Counted from the stretch's first letter, positions 34,421 to 43,890 are shown. The stretch: DNA of 50,026 bases from JBFGCM01 sp041581135 (GCA_041581135.1 JBFGCM010000015.1:1-50026); one strand, 5' to 3'. Notes: generated by a model not told the origin, from the sequence alone. Translations and numbers: made by a program.

Positions 34421-35794
34421 TCAGACGAGCGTCATGGCGTGGTCGGGTCGCAGTAGGAAGGGCGGGAGGTAGGCAGGGATGTTCGAGAATGGCAGGACGT
34501 CGGGGTGGAGATCGATGCCGATCACCTCCCGCATGAACGCCCGCCGAGCCTGGATGCGGGACCACGCCTCCGGGTACCGCTCGGCGAACTCCGCCCGCAG
34601 CGCTTCGTCCGCCAAGGCGATCCCGTCCTCGATGTTGGTGGTGAAGTAGTCGGTACCGGTCGCCGGGATGACATCCACCTGCATAGCCATGCCCGATGCC
34701 AGCTCTATCTCGGAGTCCGGCGCCACCGGCGAGTTGACCCACTCGTCGAGGTGGATCTGATGCCCGGGGTTGAGGAAGATCCCGAAGAACGGGTCGCCGA
34801 GATGTCTGTCGATGATCTCCTGCAGCACCCCACCGGTCTGGCCGATGTGTAGTGCCGCATACCACTCGGCGATCGCCGTGAAGTAGGGGATGACCAGTCG
34901 TTCGAGGTAGTCGGCGATGTCGGCTGTCAACTCCGAGGCGTCCTCCACGACGAATCCGGCACGGCAGTTGAGCGCACCCCATATGCCATAGGCGACGGTG
35001 AACCGATCCCCGCGTCGGATCAGCCGATCACCCGGGCTGAGCAAACCGAGCGACGCCCGCTCGCCGGCCGTGAGCATCAGATGGCATGACAGCGGCATAC
35101 CGTTCCACCTGAGCAGCTGCACCGCCTCGCTCTCGCGAAGTCCCGGTCTGAGTCCGAACAGCAGCCGCCGCACCCCCTCGGACGTGTGGCAGGCGGCATG
35201 CTCGAAGACTGCGAGCTGCTCCACCTCGTTGATCACCCGCAGACCCGTGGCAGCATCAATGAACAGGTGGGTCGCGTTGCGCACGGCATCGTCACTCCCC
35301 GCGGCGCTGCGCAGCGCGTCCACGATGAACGCCGACACGTCCAGGGCGGTCGGATCGGCGAACTGCTTCCATCCCACCACGCCGACACTCTGCCCCGGCT
35401 CGATGCCCTCGGAAGCGAGAATCGACGCCAAGGGCCGCGACCGGTCCCGCGGCTGGCTGGGCAGGCTCAGCTCCTGGAACAACTCGACTCGCATTGGGAG
35501 CGGCGCCGCCTCCGCCAGGCCGACGCACTCGTTCCCGACGAGCACGACTGGATCTCCGGTTACCGGGATGATGCAGAGCGCCTCTTCGAAACGCGGGTCG
35601 AACCCCGAGAGGTAGGCGAGATTGGCGCTGTGCTCTCGATCCGAGTACACGACCATCACGTCGTAGCCGGCTGCGGCAGCTTGTGCGCGGACTCGCTCCA
35701 GACGAGTCGCATAGACCTCCGGCGGGATCGACGGCCGCGTGGTCGGCGCGCCGAAGTCGGGCAATTCGATCGGTGCCAGATGCGCCGTCGCCAC
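34421..35794 (-). CDS. M24 (pita-bread fold) peptidase/creatinase-like protein lacking metal ligands
   Basis: A 457-residue protein from a GTG. The N-terminal creatinase-N domain (about 25-170; VMVVYSDREHSANLAYLSGF) precedes a pita-bread domain. In active M24 peptidases two Asp ligands sit in a VxxDxG...SDxTR block; here it reads FTVAYGIWGALNCRAG, with Ala at both positions. The His region (NPGHQIHLDEW) and last Glu (NIEDGIALADE) remain. A metal-free, creatinase-like hydrolase or a pseudoenzyme is likely. It is 10 bases downstream of the CRTAC1-like gene and probably in its operon. Confidence 0.85.
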   Translation of the reverse strand: MATAHLAPIELPDFGAPTTRPSIPPEVYATRLERVRAQAAAAGYDVMVVYSDREHSANLAYLSGFDPRFEEALCIIPVTGDPVVLVGNECVGLAEAAPLPMRVELFQELSLPSQPRDRSRPLASILASEGIEPGQSVGVVGWKQFADPTALDVSAFIVDALRSAAGSDDAVRNATHLFIDAATGLRVINEVEQLAVFEHAACHTSEGVRRLLFGLRPGLRESEAVQLLRWNGMPLSCHLMLTAGERASLGLLSPGDRLIRRGDRFTVAYGIWGALNCRAGFVVEDASELTADIADYLERLVIPYFTAIAEWYAALHIGQTGGVLQEIIDRHLGDPFFGIFLNPGHQIHLDEWVNSPVAPDSEIELASGMAMQVDVIPATGTDYFTTNIEDGIALADEALRAEFAERYPEAWSRIQARRAFMREVIGIDLHPDVLPFSNIPAYLPPFLLRPDHAMTLV

Positions 35795-35804
35795 GCTGTC
35801 CTCT

Positions 35805-37439
35805 CTATTCGGCGCCGGTTGTCAGTACGACGGGTGCGAGACCTCGGTGCAGTATCACGACGCGGTTCGTGTCCACCGTGTGCCACGGGCTCGTTTCCCC
35901 GTCAGGCCACTGTACGCGGACCTCGGCAACCGGTGCTGGTCCGACACCAAAATGAATCAGACCCAGTTGGCCGCCACCGTGGCCGCCTCCGATTGTCACC
36001 TCGCTCGAAGTCACGTTGTCACCGACCCGGACCTCTACCCATGCGCCGATGGCGTTGACGTTCCCTCCCGATTGCCGCAGGTCGAGTGCCAGCCAACGGC
36101 CCATCGCCGCAGGATTCGACGCGTCGCCGCGACCCACGTTGCGCCACAGCGTGACGTTCTCGCGACGATTCACCTCCACCAAGTCGAGGAGACCGTCGAG
36201 GTTGAAGTCGACGAGCGCCGCTCCCCGGGTGCGTGCAGGGTTCAGCAAGCCGGCGTCGTCAGCAACCTCGACGAACTCTGCGTCGGCTCGCCCCAGGAGC
36301 AAATTGTTGGGATCTGCGGCAGCGAACTCGACCATGGCATCGACATTGCCCTTCGAGATGTACAGGTCGGCGATGCCATCGTTGTTGACGTCGGCAAACT
36401 CTGCGTGCCATGCGGTCGATGGCAGCACCTGGTCGCCGACGAAGGGTCGATGAGCCGTGGCGCCCCACTCCAATGCGATATCCGCAAAGACGGGCTCGGC
36501 GCCGGGACTCGCCAAAGTCTGGAGTTTGTTGTCCCCCATGCTGGTGAGAAAGACTTCCGGTCGGCCGTCGCCGGTGATGTCACGGCTGGCGATACCCATG
36601 CCAAAGATCTGCAGGTGCTGCCATCCCTCCAACGTTGTGTACAACTGCGACTCCTTGTCGTCGATGCGCCACAGTTGCTCCTCGCCATTGCGGTAGTACT
36701 GCCGATCGTTGGTCACCCGCAGATCGCGCCGACCGGTGCGGGACCAGTCGCTGAAGAGCATCGAGAGCGTGCACCAACCCGGAGCCAGCTCGGTGGTCTG
36801 CGCGTACCTGCCCGCCGAGTCGGGCTTCACCAGGATGTGATTGGCGCAGTCCCCGGTCCGCTGCCCGCTGTCGTCCAGACGTACGTAGTTTCCGAAGACC
36901 ATGGTCGGTTGGTCGCCGTCCCAGCGAGCGGTGAACGCCGTCGTCCACTCGTCGCCGCCATCGAAACCCCAAGCCTCGTTTGCGCGTTCGAAGTCGCAGT
37001 CGCCCAGCCCGCGCAGGAGCACATTCTCCCCGATGCGGAGAACGGCGAGATCGATGTGACCGTCGGCATCGAGGTCGATCGGATAGGCGCCGGTGACACT
37101 GGTCAGAGGAACCGTCGCCACCGGCTCGAATCGTAGGGCACCGCCGATAGCGCTCTCGTTGCGGAAGAGACCAGCCGGGTTGACGCCCCCAGCCATGAAG
37201 AGATCGGCATCGAAGTCGCCATCGCAATCGAACGCCGCCACGCCACCCCCGACGAAGAAGTTCCACTCTCCGTCGTAGACATGGTCGATACCGGCGCTTG
37301 GCTCAGCCACGAAGCGAGGAACGGCCACGTCTGTTCCGTGCCCCGTGTTCAGTGTCAACAGCGCGGCAACGGTCAGCACCGCTGCGAAGAGCCCCATGGT
37401 CGGCCACCACCATGATCGCTGTGTTCGATCGGTCGACAT
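35805..37439 (-). CDS. CRTAC1-like FG-GAP/VCBS beta-propeller with ASPIC/UnbV domain
   Basis: A protein of about 544 residues from the ATG at 37439, with one N-terminal membrane/signal segment (about 14-33). FG-GAP-type calcium loops recur (DCDGDFDADLF, DLDADGHIDLAVL, DITGDGRPEVFL, DVNNDGIADLYI, DFNLDGLLDLVEV), forming a propeller outside the cell. The C-terminal ~75 residues are an ASPIC/UnbV domain (NAIGAWVEVRVG to VQWPDGETSPW). This is the CRTAC1 group, for which no enzyme activity is settled; adhesion or binding is inferred. The M24-like gene follows closely. Confidence 0.9.
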   Translation of the reverse strand: MSTDRTQRSWWWPTMGLFAAVLTVAALLTLNTGHGTDVAVPRFVAEPSAGIDHVYDGEWNFFVGGGVAAFDCDGDFDADLFMAGGVNPAGLFRNESAIGGALRFEPVATVPLTSVTGAYPIDLDADGHIDLAVLRIGENVLLRGLGDCDFERANEAWGFDGGDEWTTAFTARWDGDQPTMVFGNYVRLDDSGQRTGDCANHILVKPDSAGRYAQTTELAPGWCTLSMLFSDWSRTGRRDLRVTNDRQYYRNGEEQLWRIDDKESQLYTTLEGWQHLQIFGMGIASRDITGDGRPEVFLTSMGDNKLQTLASPGAEPVFADIALEWGATAHRPFVGDQVLPSTAWHAEFADVNNDGIADLYISKGNVDAMVEFAAADPNNLLLGRADAEFVEVADDAGLLNPARTRGAALVDFNLDGLLDLVEVNRRENVTLWRNVGRGDASNPAAMGRWLALDLRQSGGNVNAIGAWVEVRVGDNVTSSEVTIGGGHGGGQLGLIHFGVGPAPVAEVRVQWPDGETSPWHTVDTNRVVILHRGLAPVVLTTGAE

Positions 37440-37615
37440 GGTTACGGGACGTCTCCCACTGCTCGGGTCTACTCTCTCCGAGGGTCGCTCGACCAGCCTA
37501 CGGCGGTCTGGGATCCCCGAAGTGTGCCTGAGTACAGGCACTACGCCGCAAGGGAGTAGTGTTCGCCGGTGGCGGCAACACGTGTCGCCACTCGACTCAA
37601 ATCCGAGGGGAAACC

Positions 37616-38686
37616 ATGAAACGAGTACCGAAGTTCCTCATATTGCTCGCGGCGTTCGCCATGGTCATTGCAGCCTGCGGCGACGACGAGGGCGGGGGAG
37701 ACGGTGGGAGCGATGACGAGATCATCGTGGGTGTCTCGTGGAACAACTACAACGAAGAGCGCTGGGCGAAGTCCGACGAGCCTGCCATCCAGGCAGCTCT
37801 CGAGGCGGAGGGCGCCCAGTACATCAGCACGGACGCCGGGTCGTCCGCCGAGCAGCAGCTCGCCGACGTCGAGCAGCTGATCTCCCAGGGCGCTGATGCC
37901 CTCATCATCCTGGCTCAGGACGGCACGGCCATCCTGCCGGCGGTGCAGAGCGCCCTCGACCAGGGCATTCCGGTGATCGCGTACGACCGGCTCATCGAAG
38001 ATCCCGGTGCGTTCTACATCACATTCGACAATGTCGAAGTGGGCAGGATGCAGGCTCGGGTGATACTCGACCTCGTGCCTGAGGGCAACTACGTGTTCAT
38101 CAAGGGCAACCAGGCCGATGCCAACGCCGACTTCCTGCGTGGCGGTCAGCAGGAGGTGCTGCAAGCTGCCATCGACGCCGGTGACATCGTCAACGTCGGC
38201 GAGTCCTATACGGACAACTGGGACCCGGCGGTCGCGCAGACCAACATGGAACAGTTCCTGACGCAGAACAACAACGATGTCGACGCCGTGGTCGCCTCCA
38301 ACGACGGCATGGCGGGCGGCGTGGTTGCGGCGCTGGCTGCGCAGGGCCTCGACGGAGTGGTCCCCGTGTCCGGTCAGGACGGCGACGCCGCCGCACTGAA
38401 CCGGGTTGCGCTGGGAACGCAGGCCGTCTCAGTCTGGAAGGACGCCCGTGAGTTGGGCAAGGCCGCCGGCGAAGCCGCCGTCGCCTTGGCCCGAGGCACG
38501 GCCATGGAGGACGTCGAGGGCAGCGTCGTGTTCGAGTCGCCGGGTGGCAACTCGATGAACTCGATCCTGCTGGCACCCATCCCCATCACCCAGGACAACC
38601 TGGACGTGGTGCTGGATGCCGACTGGATCACCGAGGAGGCTCTCTGCCAGGGCGTTCCGTCCGGCTCGGTCTCCGTGTGCCCATAG
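37616..38686 (+). CDS. xylF: Xylose-type ABC transporter substrate-binding lipoprotein
   Basis: A 356-residue protein from the ATG at 37616. It has a signal sequence with lipobox VIAAC (Cys21), an acidic Gly/Asp linker, then a type I periplasmic-binding fold (about 33-340) with IIVGVSWNNYNEERWAKSD, ADALIILAQDGTAI, VIAYDRLIED and FIKGNQADANADFLR, the XylF pattern. It should bind D-xylose or a related pentose outside the cell. It is followed by a strong hairpin and then by the permease and ATPase genes, giving a transport operon. Confidence 0.92.
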   Translation: MKRVPKFLILLAAFAMVIAACGDDEGGGDGGSDDEIIVGVSWNNYNEERWAKSDEPAIQAALEAEGAQYISTDAGSSAEQQLADVEQLISQGADALIILAQDGTAILPAVQSALDQGIPVIAYDRLIEDPGAFYITFDNVEVGRMQARVILDLVPEGNYVFIKGNQADANADFLRGGQQEVLQAAIDAGDIVNVGESYTDNWDPAVAQTNMEQFLTQNNNDVDAVVASNDGMAGGVVAALAAQGLDGVVPVSGQDGDAAALNRVALGTQAVSVWKDARELGKAAGEAAVALARGTAMEDVEGSVVFESPGGNSMNSILLAPIPITQDNLDVVLDADWITEEALCQGVPSGSVSVCP

Positions 38687-38710
38687 GCGCCTGATCCGAC
38701 CGTGAGATGC

Positions 38711-38739
38711 GTTGCGCCCCCGAATCTCGGGGGCGCAAC
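38711..38739 (+). terminator. Intercistronic hairpin between xylF and xylH
   Basis: GTTGCGCCCCCG and CGGGGGCGCAAC form a 12-base-pair GC-rich stem with loop AATCT, followed by CTTT. It sits 24 bases after the xylF stop and 21 bases before the permease ATG. It could be a partial terminator or a 3' stabiliser that keeps the binding-protein mRNA more abundant than the rest, as in other ABC operons. Confidence 0.75.
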
Positions 38740-38760
38740 CTTTATGCTGGCTGACGAACG

Positions 38761-40083
38761 ATGACCAAGACAGCACCTCCGATCCCTGACGCCGCTGCTG
38801 AAGACACCACCGGCACCGAACACGGCCGGGCTCGGCAGTTGCTGGGCGCCATGGAGTTGGACACCCGGCTCCTCGGGATGCTGGCGGCGCTGCTGGTCAT
38901 CTGGATCGGCTTCCACATCATGTCGGGCGGCACGGTCCTCACCCCCCGCAATCTGTGGAACCTGTCGGTGCAGACCTCAGCCGTGGCGATCATGGCGACC
39001 GGCATGGTGCTCGTCATCGTGTCGCGCAACATCGATCTGTCAGTGGGCTCCATGCTGGCGGCAGTCGGCATGGCCATGGCGTTGCTGCAAGCGGAGATCC
39101 TGCCCGACATCATCGGCTTCGATCATCCAGCGACGTGGATCATCACGCTGATCGCCGGTATTGCCTTGGGCGCGCTCCTGGGAGCGTTTCAGGGTGCCGT
39201 CATTGCGTATATCGGAGTACCGTCGTTCATCGTCACGTTGGGCGGCTTGCTCGTGTGGCGGGGTGTGGCATGGGCGATGGCCAGCGGCCGCACCATCGCA
39301 CCCATGGACACCACGTTCCAGACCCTTGGCGGTGGTTCCAGCGGCACGATCGGCGGCTTCTGGAGCTGGGTCGTGGGTATTGCTGCAGCGGCCGGCATCG
39401 TCTTCTTCTTGATCAACCAAAGGCGCCAACGCCAGAAGTTCGGTTTCCACGTTCGGCCCCAATGGGCGGACATCGCCTTGGGCGTCATCGGCATCGGTGT
39501 GGTGCTCGGCGCGATCGGCTACCTCAACCGCTACTTCCTACCGGAGCGGCTGGCGCGAGCGCGGGCGGAAGCCGACGGCATCCCGTGGCCCCCGGGTGGC
39601 CTCGACATCTCACTTGGATTGGCGGTGCCGGTGCTGCTGGCCATCGCCGTGGCGTTGGTGATGACGTTCGTTGCCACGCGCCGCCGGTACGGGCGCTACG
39701 TGTTCGCCATCGGTGGCAATCCCGAGGCCGCCGAGCTCGCCGGTATCAAGACCCGCCTCACCATCGTGAAGACGTTCGCCCTGATGGGTGTGCTGGTGGC
39801 CATCGCCGCCGCCGTTCAGATTGCCAGGTTGAATGCCGCAGTCAGCGGCCTCGGCCAGCTCACCGAGTTGTATGTGATCGCCGCCGCCGTCATCGGCGGG
39901 ACCTCGTTGGCGGGCGGCATCGGCACCATCGCCGGCGCCGTGCTGGGCGCGCTCGTGATGCAGTCGTTGCAGTCGGGCATGGTGCTGGTGGGCGTGGACG
40001 CGCCGCTGCAGGACATCGTCGTGGGCATCGTCTTGGTGATAGCGGTGGCCATCGACACCTTCTATCGAAGGAGAGCGACGTGA
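38761..40083 (+). CDS. xylH: Xylose-type ABC transporter permease
   Basis: A 440-residue integral membrane protein of the BPD_transp_2 (XylH/RbsC) family. Hydrophobic segments run from about residue 40 to 435, with conserved GMVLVIVSRNIDLSVGSML near the second helix, GVPSFIVTLGGLLVWRG, the cytoplasmic EAA-like loop region RYVFAIGGNPEAAELAGI, and GGIGTIAGAVLGAL near the end. It forms the sugar channel with the ATPase encoded next, whose GTG start overlaps the permease stop (GTGA). Confidence 0.93.
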   Translation: MTKTAPPIPDAAAEDTTGTEHGRARQLLGAMELDTRLLGMLAALLVIWIGFHIMSGGTVLTPRNLWNLSVQTSAVAIMATGMVLVIVSRNIDLSVGSMLAAVGMAMALLQAEILPDIIGFDHPATWIITLIAGIALGALLGAFQGAVIAYIGVPSFIVTLGGLLVWRGVAWAMASGRTIAPMDTTFQTLGGGSSGTIGGFWSWVVGIAAAAGIVFFLINQRRQRQKFGFHVRPQWADIALGVIGIGVVLGAIGYLNRYFLPERLARARAEADGIPWPPGGLDISLGLAVPVLLAIAVALVMTFVATRRRYGRYVFAIGGNPEAAELAGIKTRLTIVKTFALMGVLVAIAAAVQIARLNAAVSGLGQLTELYVIAAAVIGGTSLAGGIGTIAGAVLGALVMQSLQSGMVLVGVDAPLQDIVVGIVLVIAVAIDTFYRRRAT

Positions 40084-40871
40084 CGGTCGACGCCAAGCCA
40101 ACTCCTCTCGTGGAAATGCGCGACATCCGGGTGGCCTTCGGTGGTCTGCATGCCGTGGACGGGGTGACGGTGGACTTGTATCCGGGCGAGGTCGTTGCGG
40201 TGGTAGGCGGCAACGGCGCCGGCAAGTCGACGCTGATCAAGACGCTGTCGGGGGCCCACCGCTGCGACTCAGGCCAGATCTTCGTCGACGGCAAGCCGGT
40301 GACCATCGACACGCCGCGCGATGCGAAGGAGTTCGGCATCGAGACCATCTACCAGACGCTGGCATTGGCGGAGAACATCGACGCGCCGGGCAACATGTTC
40401 TTGGGGCGTGAGCTGCGGACCCGCTGGGGCACCATCGACGACTCGGCAATGGAGGACGCCGCCCGGAAGGTGATGGGCCGGTTGAACCCCAAATTCGAGA
40501 ACTTCAAGACGGCGGTGATGTCGTTGTCCGGCGGGCAGCGCCAGTCGGTGGCGATCGCCCGTGCTGTCCACTTCGACGCCCGCATCATGATCATGGACGA
40601 GCCGACGGCGGCATTGGGACCGGCCGAGACCGAGCAGGTGAACGATCTCATCCAGCAGCTCAAGGCCGAGGGCATCGGCATCTTCCTGATCAGCCACGAC
40701 ATCCACGACGTGTTCGATCTGGCGGACCGCATCTCCGTGATGGCCCAGGGCAAGCTCGTTGGAACAGTCAACAAAGCAGACGTGACCAAGGACCAGGTCC
40801 TCGCCATGATCATCATGGGCAAGCTCCCCGACGAGGTCTCAGAGACCGACCTCGCCCACCTGCACGACTGA
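40080..40871 (+). CDS. xylG: Sugar ABC transporter ATP-binding protein, single-domain XylG type
   Basis: A 263-residue ABC ATPase from a GTG overlapping the permease stop, with AAGGAG upstream. It has Walker A GGNGAGKST, Q-loop IYQTLAL, signature LSGGQRQSV, Walker B IMIMDEPTAAL and the switch ISHDI. Enteric XylG has two ATPase domains (~510 residues); this is one domain, so it should act as a homodimer under the permease. It completes the xylF-xylH-xylG operon. Confidence 0.92.
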   Translation: MTVDAKPTPLVEMRDIRVAFGGLHAVDGVTVDLYPGEVVAVVGGNGAGKSTLIKTLSGAHRCDSGQIFVDGKPVTIDTPRDAKEFGIETIYQTLALAENIDAPGNMFLGRELRTRWGTIDDSAMEDAARKVMGRLNPKFENFKTAVMSLSGGQRQSVAIARAVHFDARIMIMDEPTAALGPAETEQVNDLIQQLKAEGIGIFLISHDIHDVFDLADRISVMAQGKLVGTVNKADVTKDQVLAMIIMGKLPDEVSETDLAHLHD

Positions 40872-40924
40872 GGAGTCATGCCGTTCGAGCATTTGCAGCC
40901 GGTTCAAGCCGAACTCGACGAGCC

Positions 40925-41092
40925 ATGGTCTTGAACGTCAAAGAGGCCATGCTGCCGCGCCCGGGGGCCCATCCGGTCGCGCTCGTTGAGGCTGACAACG
41001 AGTGGATCGAGGCGCTACTTCGATTGGCGACGAGCGCGGCCAATCGAGCAGTCAGTGCGTACGAACACCTTCACAACCCTGAGCCGCATTGA
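40925..41092 (+). CDS. Small hypothetical ORF downstream of the xylose operon
   Basis: A 55-residue ORF (MVLNVKEAMLPRPGAHPVAL...) ending in a helical stretch (EWIEALLRLATSAANRA). There is no clear ribosome-binding site and no family match. The surrounding ~390 bases (40872-41265) hold no other recognisable gene, so this may be a remnant or chance ORF. Confidence 0.3.
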   Translation: MVLNVKEAMLPRPGAHPVALVEADNEWIEALLRLATSAANRAVSAYEHLHNPEPH

Positions 41093-41265
41093 ACTGTCGA
41101 TTCACCTACGCACAGATGGCACGCTCTGAGGCGTGTGATGAACGGAAGTTCGCTGACTAAGTCCCCCGCTGCAGTCAAGCCGTCCGAGCATCCATCAACG
41201 CGCGGACGAATCCGCCGTAGCAGTCACTAGCCGTGCGAGCACTCGCGGTCCGCTGGCGAAACGAC

Positions 41266-41289
41266 TGAGGGGCCCGATCGGGCCCCTCA
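41266..41289 (-). terminator. Palindromic hairpin downstream of glnII
   Basis: TGAGGGGCCCGATCGGGCCCCTCA is a perfect 24-base inverted repeat located 24 bases after the glnII stop. On the glnII strand it is followed by AGTCGTTTCG, a weak T-run, so it probably ends the glnII transcript and could also work for rightward transcription. Confidence 0.75.
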
Positions 41290-41313
41290 ACAACGATCGT
41301 ACGGCCCGCCCGG

Positions 41314-42318
41314 CTACACGCCGTCGGCGGCCGAGCAGACCGTGTCCGTGATGAGGCGGGTCACCACGTATGGGTCCATGTTGGCGTTGGGACGGCGGTC
41401 TTCGATGTAGCCCTTGCCCTCACGCTTCACCTGCCACGGGATCCGCACCGAGGCACCCCGGTCCGACACGCCGTAGCTGTACTCGGTCCACGGTGCGGTC
41501 TCGTGGAGACCGGTCAACCGCAGCTCGATGCCGGCGCCGTAGTTCTCGATGTGCAGGTCGTGCTTCTTGCCCAGCGCCTCGGCGGCGGCCACCACAGGGT
41601 CGTAGGACTCCCGCATCTCCTTGGTGGAGAAGTTGGTGTGCGCACCGGCGCCGTTCCAGTCGCCCTGCACCGGCTTCGGAGTGAGGTGTGCGGAGATGTC
41701 GTAGTCCTCGGCGATGCGATACAGCAGCCACCGTGCCACCCACATCTGGTCGGAGACCTCCACCGGACCCAACGGGCCGATCTGGAACTCCCACTGGCCG
41801 ATCATCACTTCGGCGTTCGTGCCGGAGATGGAGAGCCCGGCCTCCAGGCAGGCCTTCGTGTGGTGCTCGACCACGTCGCGACCCCAGATCTCGTCGGCGC
41901 CCACGCCGCAGTAGTAGCCGCCTTGCGGCGCCGGGAAACCGCCTACCGGCCACCCGTGGGGACGGCCGTCCTTGAACAACGTGTACTCCTGCTCGATGCC
42001 GAACCACGACTCGTGGCTGGCGTACTGCTCGGCGGTCTCTACACACGCTGCCCGCGTGTTGGAAGGATGCGCATCCAGGTCGGTGGTCAGCACCTCGGCC
42101 AGCACGAGCACGTCATCGCCGCCCCGAATCGGATCGGGACAGCTGAACACGGGGCGCAGCACGCAGTCGGAATCGTCGCCGGGGGCTTGGTTGGTGCTCG
42201 ATCCGTCGAAGCCCCAGACGGGCAGCTCGGCGCCGTCGGGGACGATCTTCGTCTTGGAGCGCAACTTCTGGGTTGGCTCCGATCCGTCGATCCAGATGTA
42301 TTCAGCTCGGTATGGCAC
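41314..42318 (-). CDS. glnII: Glutamine synthetase type II (eukaryotic-type)
   Basis: A 334-residue GSII. Signatures include VWGFDGSSTNQAPGDDSD, SHESWFGIEQEYTLF with catalytic Glu residues, GQWEFQIGPLGP, PVQGDWNGAGAHTNFSTK and SDRGASVRIPWQVKREG. It makes glutamine from glutamate, ammonia and ATP. Type II enzymes are not adenylylated. The start is a GTG with GGACGGAG upstream. It is divergent from a type I enzyme, with a GlnR-like operator between the two. Confidence 0.94.
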   Translation of the reverse strand: MPYRAEYIWIDGSEPTQKLRSKTKIVPDGAELPVWGFDGSSTNQAPGDDSDCVLRPVFSCPDPIRGGDDVLVLAEVLTTDLDAHPSNTRAACVETAEQYASHESWFGIEQEYTLFKDGRPHGWPVGGFPAPQGGYYCGVGADEIWGRDVVEHHTKACLEAGLSISGTNAEVMIGQWEFQIGPLGPVEVSDQMWVARWLLYRIAEDYDISAHLTPKPVQGDWNGAGAHTNFSTKEMRESYDPVVAAAEALGKKHDLHIENYGAGIELRLTGLHETAPWTEYSYGVSDRGASVRIPWQVKREGKGYIEDRRPNANMDPYVVTRLITDTVCSAADGV

Positions 42319-42439
42319 TGCTCCGTCCTTTGCTGTCGTGAGTACTGATCAGTTGCGGGCCAGCGAAACCCGCTCAAGGCGTCGGTCTGGGAAATGCAGC
42401 TGACGTGCACCCGGACAGACCACACAGTGGCCCCAGTGC

Positions 42440-42477
42440 GTTACCCGCCCGTTGCCGCAATGTGAACATTGTGTTTC
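42440..42477. promoter_or_regulatory. GlnR-like operator: four half-sites at 11-base spacing
   Basis: Four pentamers lie exactly 11 bases apart: GTTAC (42440), GTTGC (42451), GTGAA (42462) and GTTTC (42473). On the minus strand they read GAAAC-n6-TTCAC-n6-GCAAC-n6-GTAAC, which follows the actinobacterial GlnR box (alternating GTNAC and GAAAC with six-base spacers). The site lies between divergent glnII and glnA, 122 and 85 bases from the start codons, and a GlnR-like regulator is encoded just after glnA. Confidence 0.7.
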
Positions 42478-42561
42478 ACGCCCCTATTTGGCCCAATCCG
42501 CCTTGGGCATCGTGCCGACTCCACCGTACGATGGACAGGTCTCCCTCGGAAGCGAGCCCCA

Positions 42562-43890
42562 GTGAACGATCGTCAGCAGTATGTGCTTCGCACCGTCGAG
42601 GAACGCGGCATCCGGTTCGTGCGCCTCTGGTTCACCGACATCAACGGCGTGCTGAAGTCGTTTGCCATCACCCCCGCCGAACTGCCGACCGCCTTGGAAG
42701 AAGGCATGAGCTTCGACGGCTCATCGATCGATGGGTTCTCCCGTGTCCAGGAAGCCGACATGGTGGCGATGCCCGACCCGACGACCTTTCAGATCCTGCC
42801 GTGGCGCCCCGAGCAAGCCGGAGTCGCACGGATGTTCTGCGACATCGTCACGCCCGACGGCGAGCCCTTCGACGGGGATCCTCGGTTGGTGCTGCGGCGC
42901 AACCTGCAGCGCGCCGCCGACCTGGGCTACACCTTCTACGTCGGCCCGGAGGTCGAGTTCTTCTACTTCAAGGACTCGTCGCCGGCCACTGAAGTGCTCG
43001 ACGCCGGCGGCTACTTCGACCTGACCCCGCTCGACGTCGCCCAGGAATACCGCCGCACCACGATCATGGCGCTGGAGCAGCTCGGTATCCCCGTTGAATT
43101 CTCACACCACGAGGTCTCCCCCAGCCAACATGAGCTGGATCTGCGCCACACCGATGCGCTCTCGATGGCCGACAACATCGTCACGACCCGCCTGGCGGTC
43201 AAGGAAGTGGCGATGGAGCACGGCATCTACGCCACCTTCATGCCCAAGCCGCTCGAGGAGCACGATGGCAGCGGCATGCACCTGCACCTGTCGCTCTTCC
43301 AGAACGACGAGAACGCCTTCTACGAGGCGGGCTCGCCGTCCGGACTCTCCAAGGTCGGCGAAGGATTCATCGCCGGGTTGCTTCACCACAGCCGGGAGAT
43401 CACGGCGGTGACCAACCAGTGGGTGAACAGCTACAAGCGCCTCGTGCGCGGGTTCGAAGCCCCCATCTACGTGTCCTGGGCGAGGGCCAACCAGTCGGCG
43501 CTGGTGCGGATCCCGACACCGAAGAAGGACAAGCCGTCGTCCACCCGCATCGAGTACCGCTCCCCCGACCCGGCGTGCAATCCGTACCTCGCCTTCGCGG
43601 TGATCCTGGCGGCAGGTCTGTCCGGGGTCGAGAACAACCTCGAGCTGCCCGCCCCGACCGCCAACAACGTCTTCGAGATGACACGCGACGAGCGGCGCGC
43701 CGCCGGCATCCGGCGGTTACCGGCGACGTTGGCGGAGGCGCTCGATCTGATGGAGAATTCTCAGCTGGTTCGTGACGCCTTGGGTGAGCACACGTTCGAG
43801 TGGTTCCTGCGCAACAAGCGTGCAGAGTGGGATCGCTACGAGCACCACGTGTCTCAGTTCGAGCTTCGCCACTACCTGCCCGTGCTCTGA
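42562..43890 (+). CDS. glnA: Glutamine synthetase type I, short (alpha) form
   Basis: A 442-residue GSI from a GTG at 42562. The N-terminal beta-grasp has VRLWFTDINGVLKSFAI and GMSFDGSSIDGF. The catalytic domain has YVGPEVEFFYF, SHHEVSPSQHELD, TFMPKPLEEHDGSGMHLHLS and RIEYRSPDPACNPYLAF. It lacks the ~25-residue insertion and the adenylylation Tyr loop of the beta form, as in Mycobacterium GlnA2. The stop overlaps the start of the regulator gene (TGATG), so both are co-translated. Confidence 0.93.
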   Translation: MNDRQQYVLRTVEERGIRFVRLWFTDINGVLKSFAITPAELPTALEEGMSFDGSSIDGFSRVQEADMVAMPDPTTFQILPWRPEQAGVARMFCDIVTPDGEPFDGDPRLVLRRNLQRAADLGYTFYVGPEVEFFYFKDSSPATEVLDAGGYFDLTPLDVAQEYRRTTIMALEQLGIPVEFSHHEVSPSQHELDLRHTDALSMADNIVTTRLAVKEVAMEHGIYATFMPKPLEEHDGSGMHLHLSLFQNDENAFYEAGSPSGLSKVGEGFIAGLLHHSREITAVTNQWVNSYKRLVRGFEAPIYVSWARANQSALVRIPTPKKDKPSSTRIEYRSPDPACNPYLAFAVILAAGLSGVENNLELPAPTANNVFEMTRDERRAAGIRRLPATLAEALDLMENSQLVRDALGEHTFEWFLRNKRAEWDRYEHHVSQFELRHYLPVL

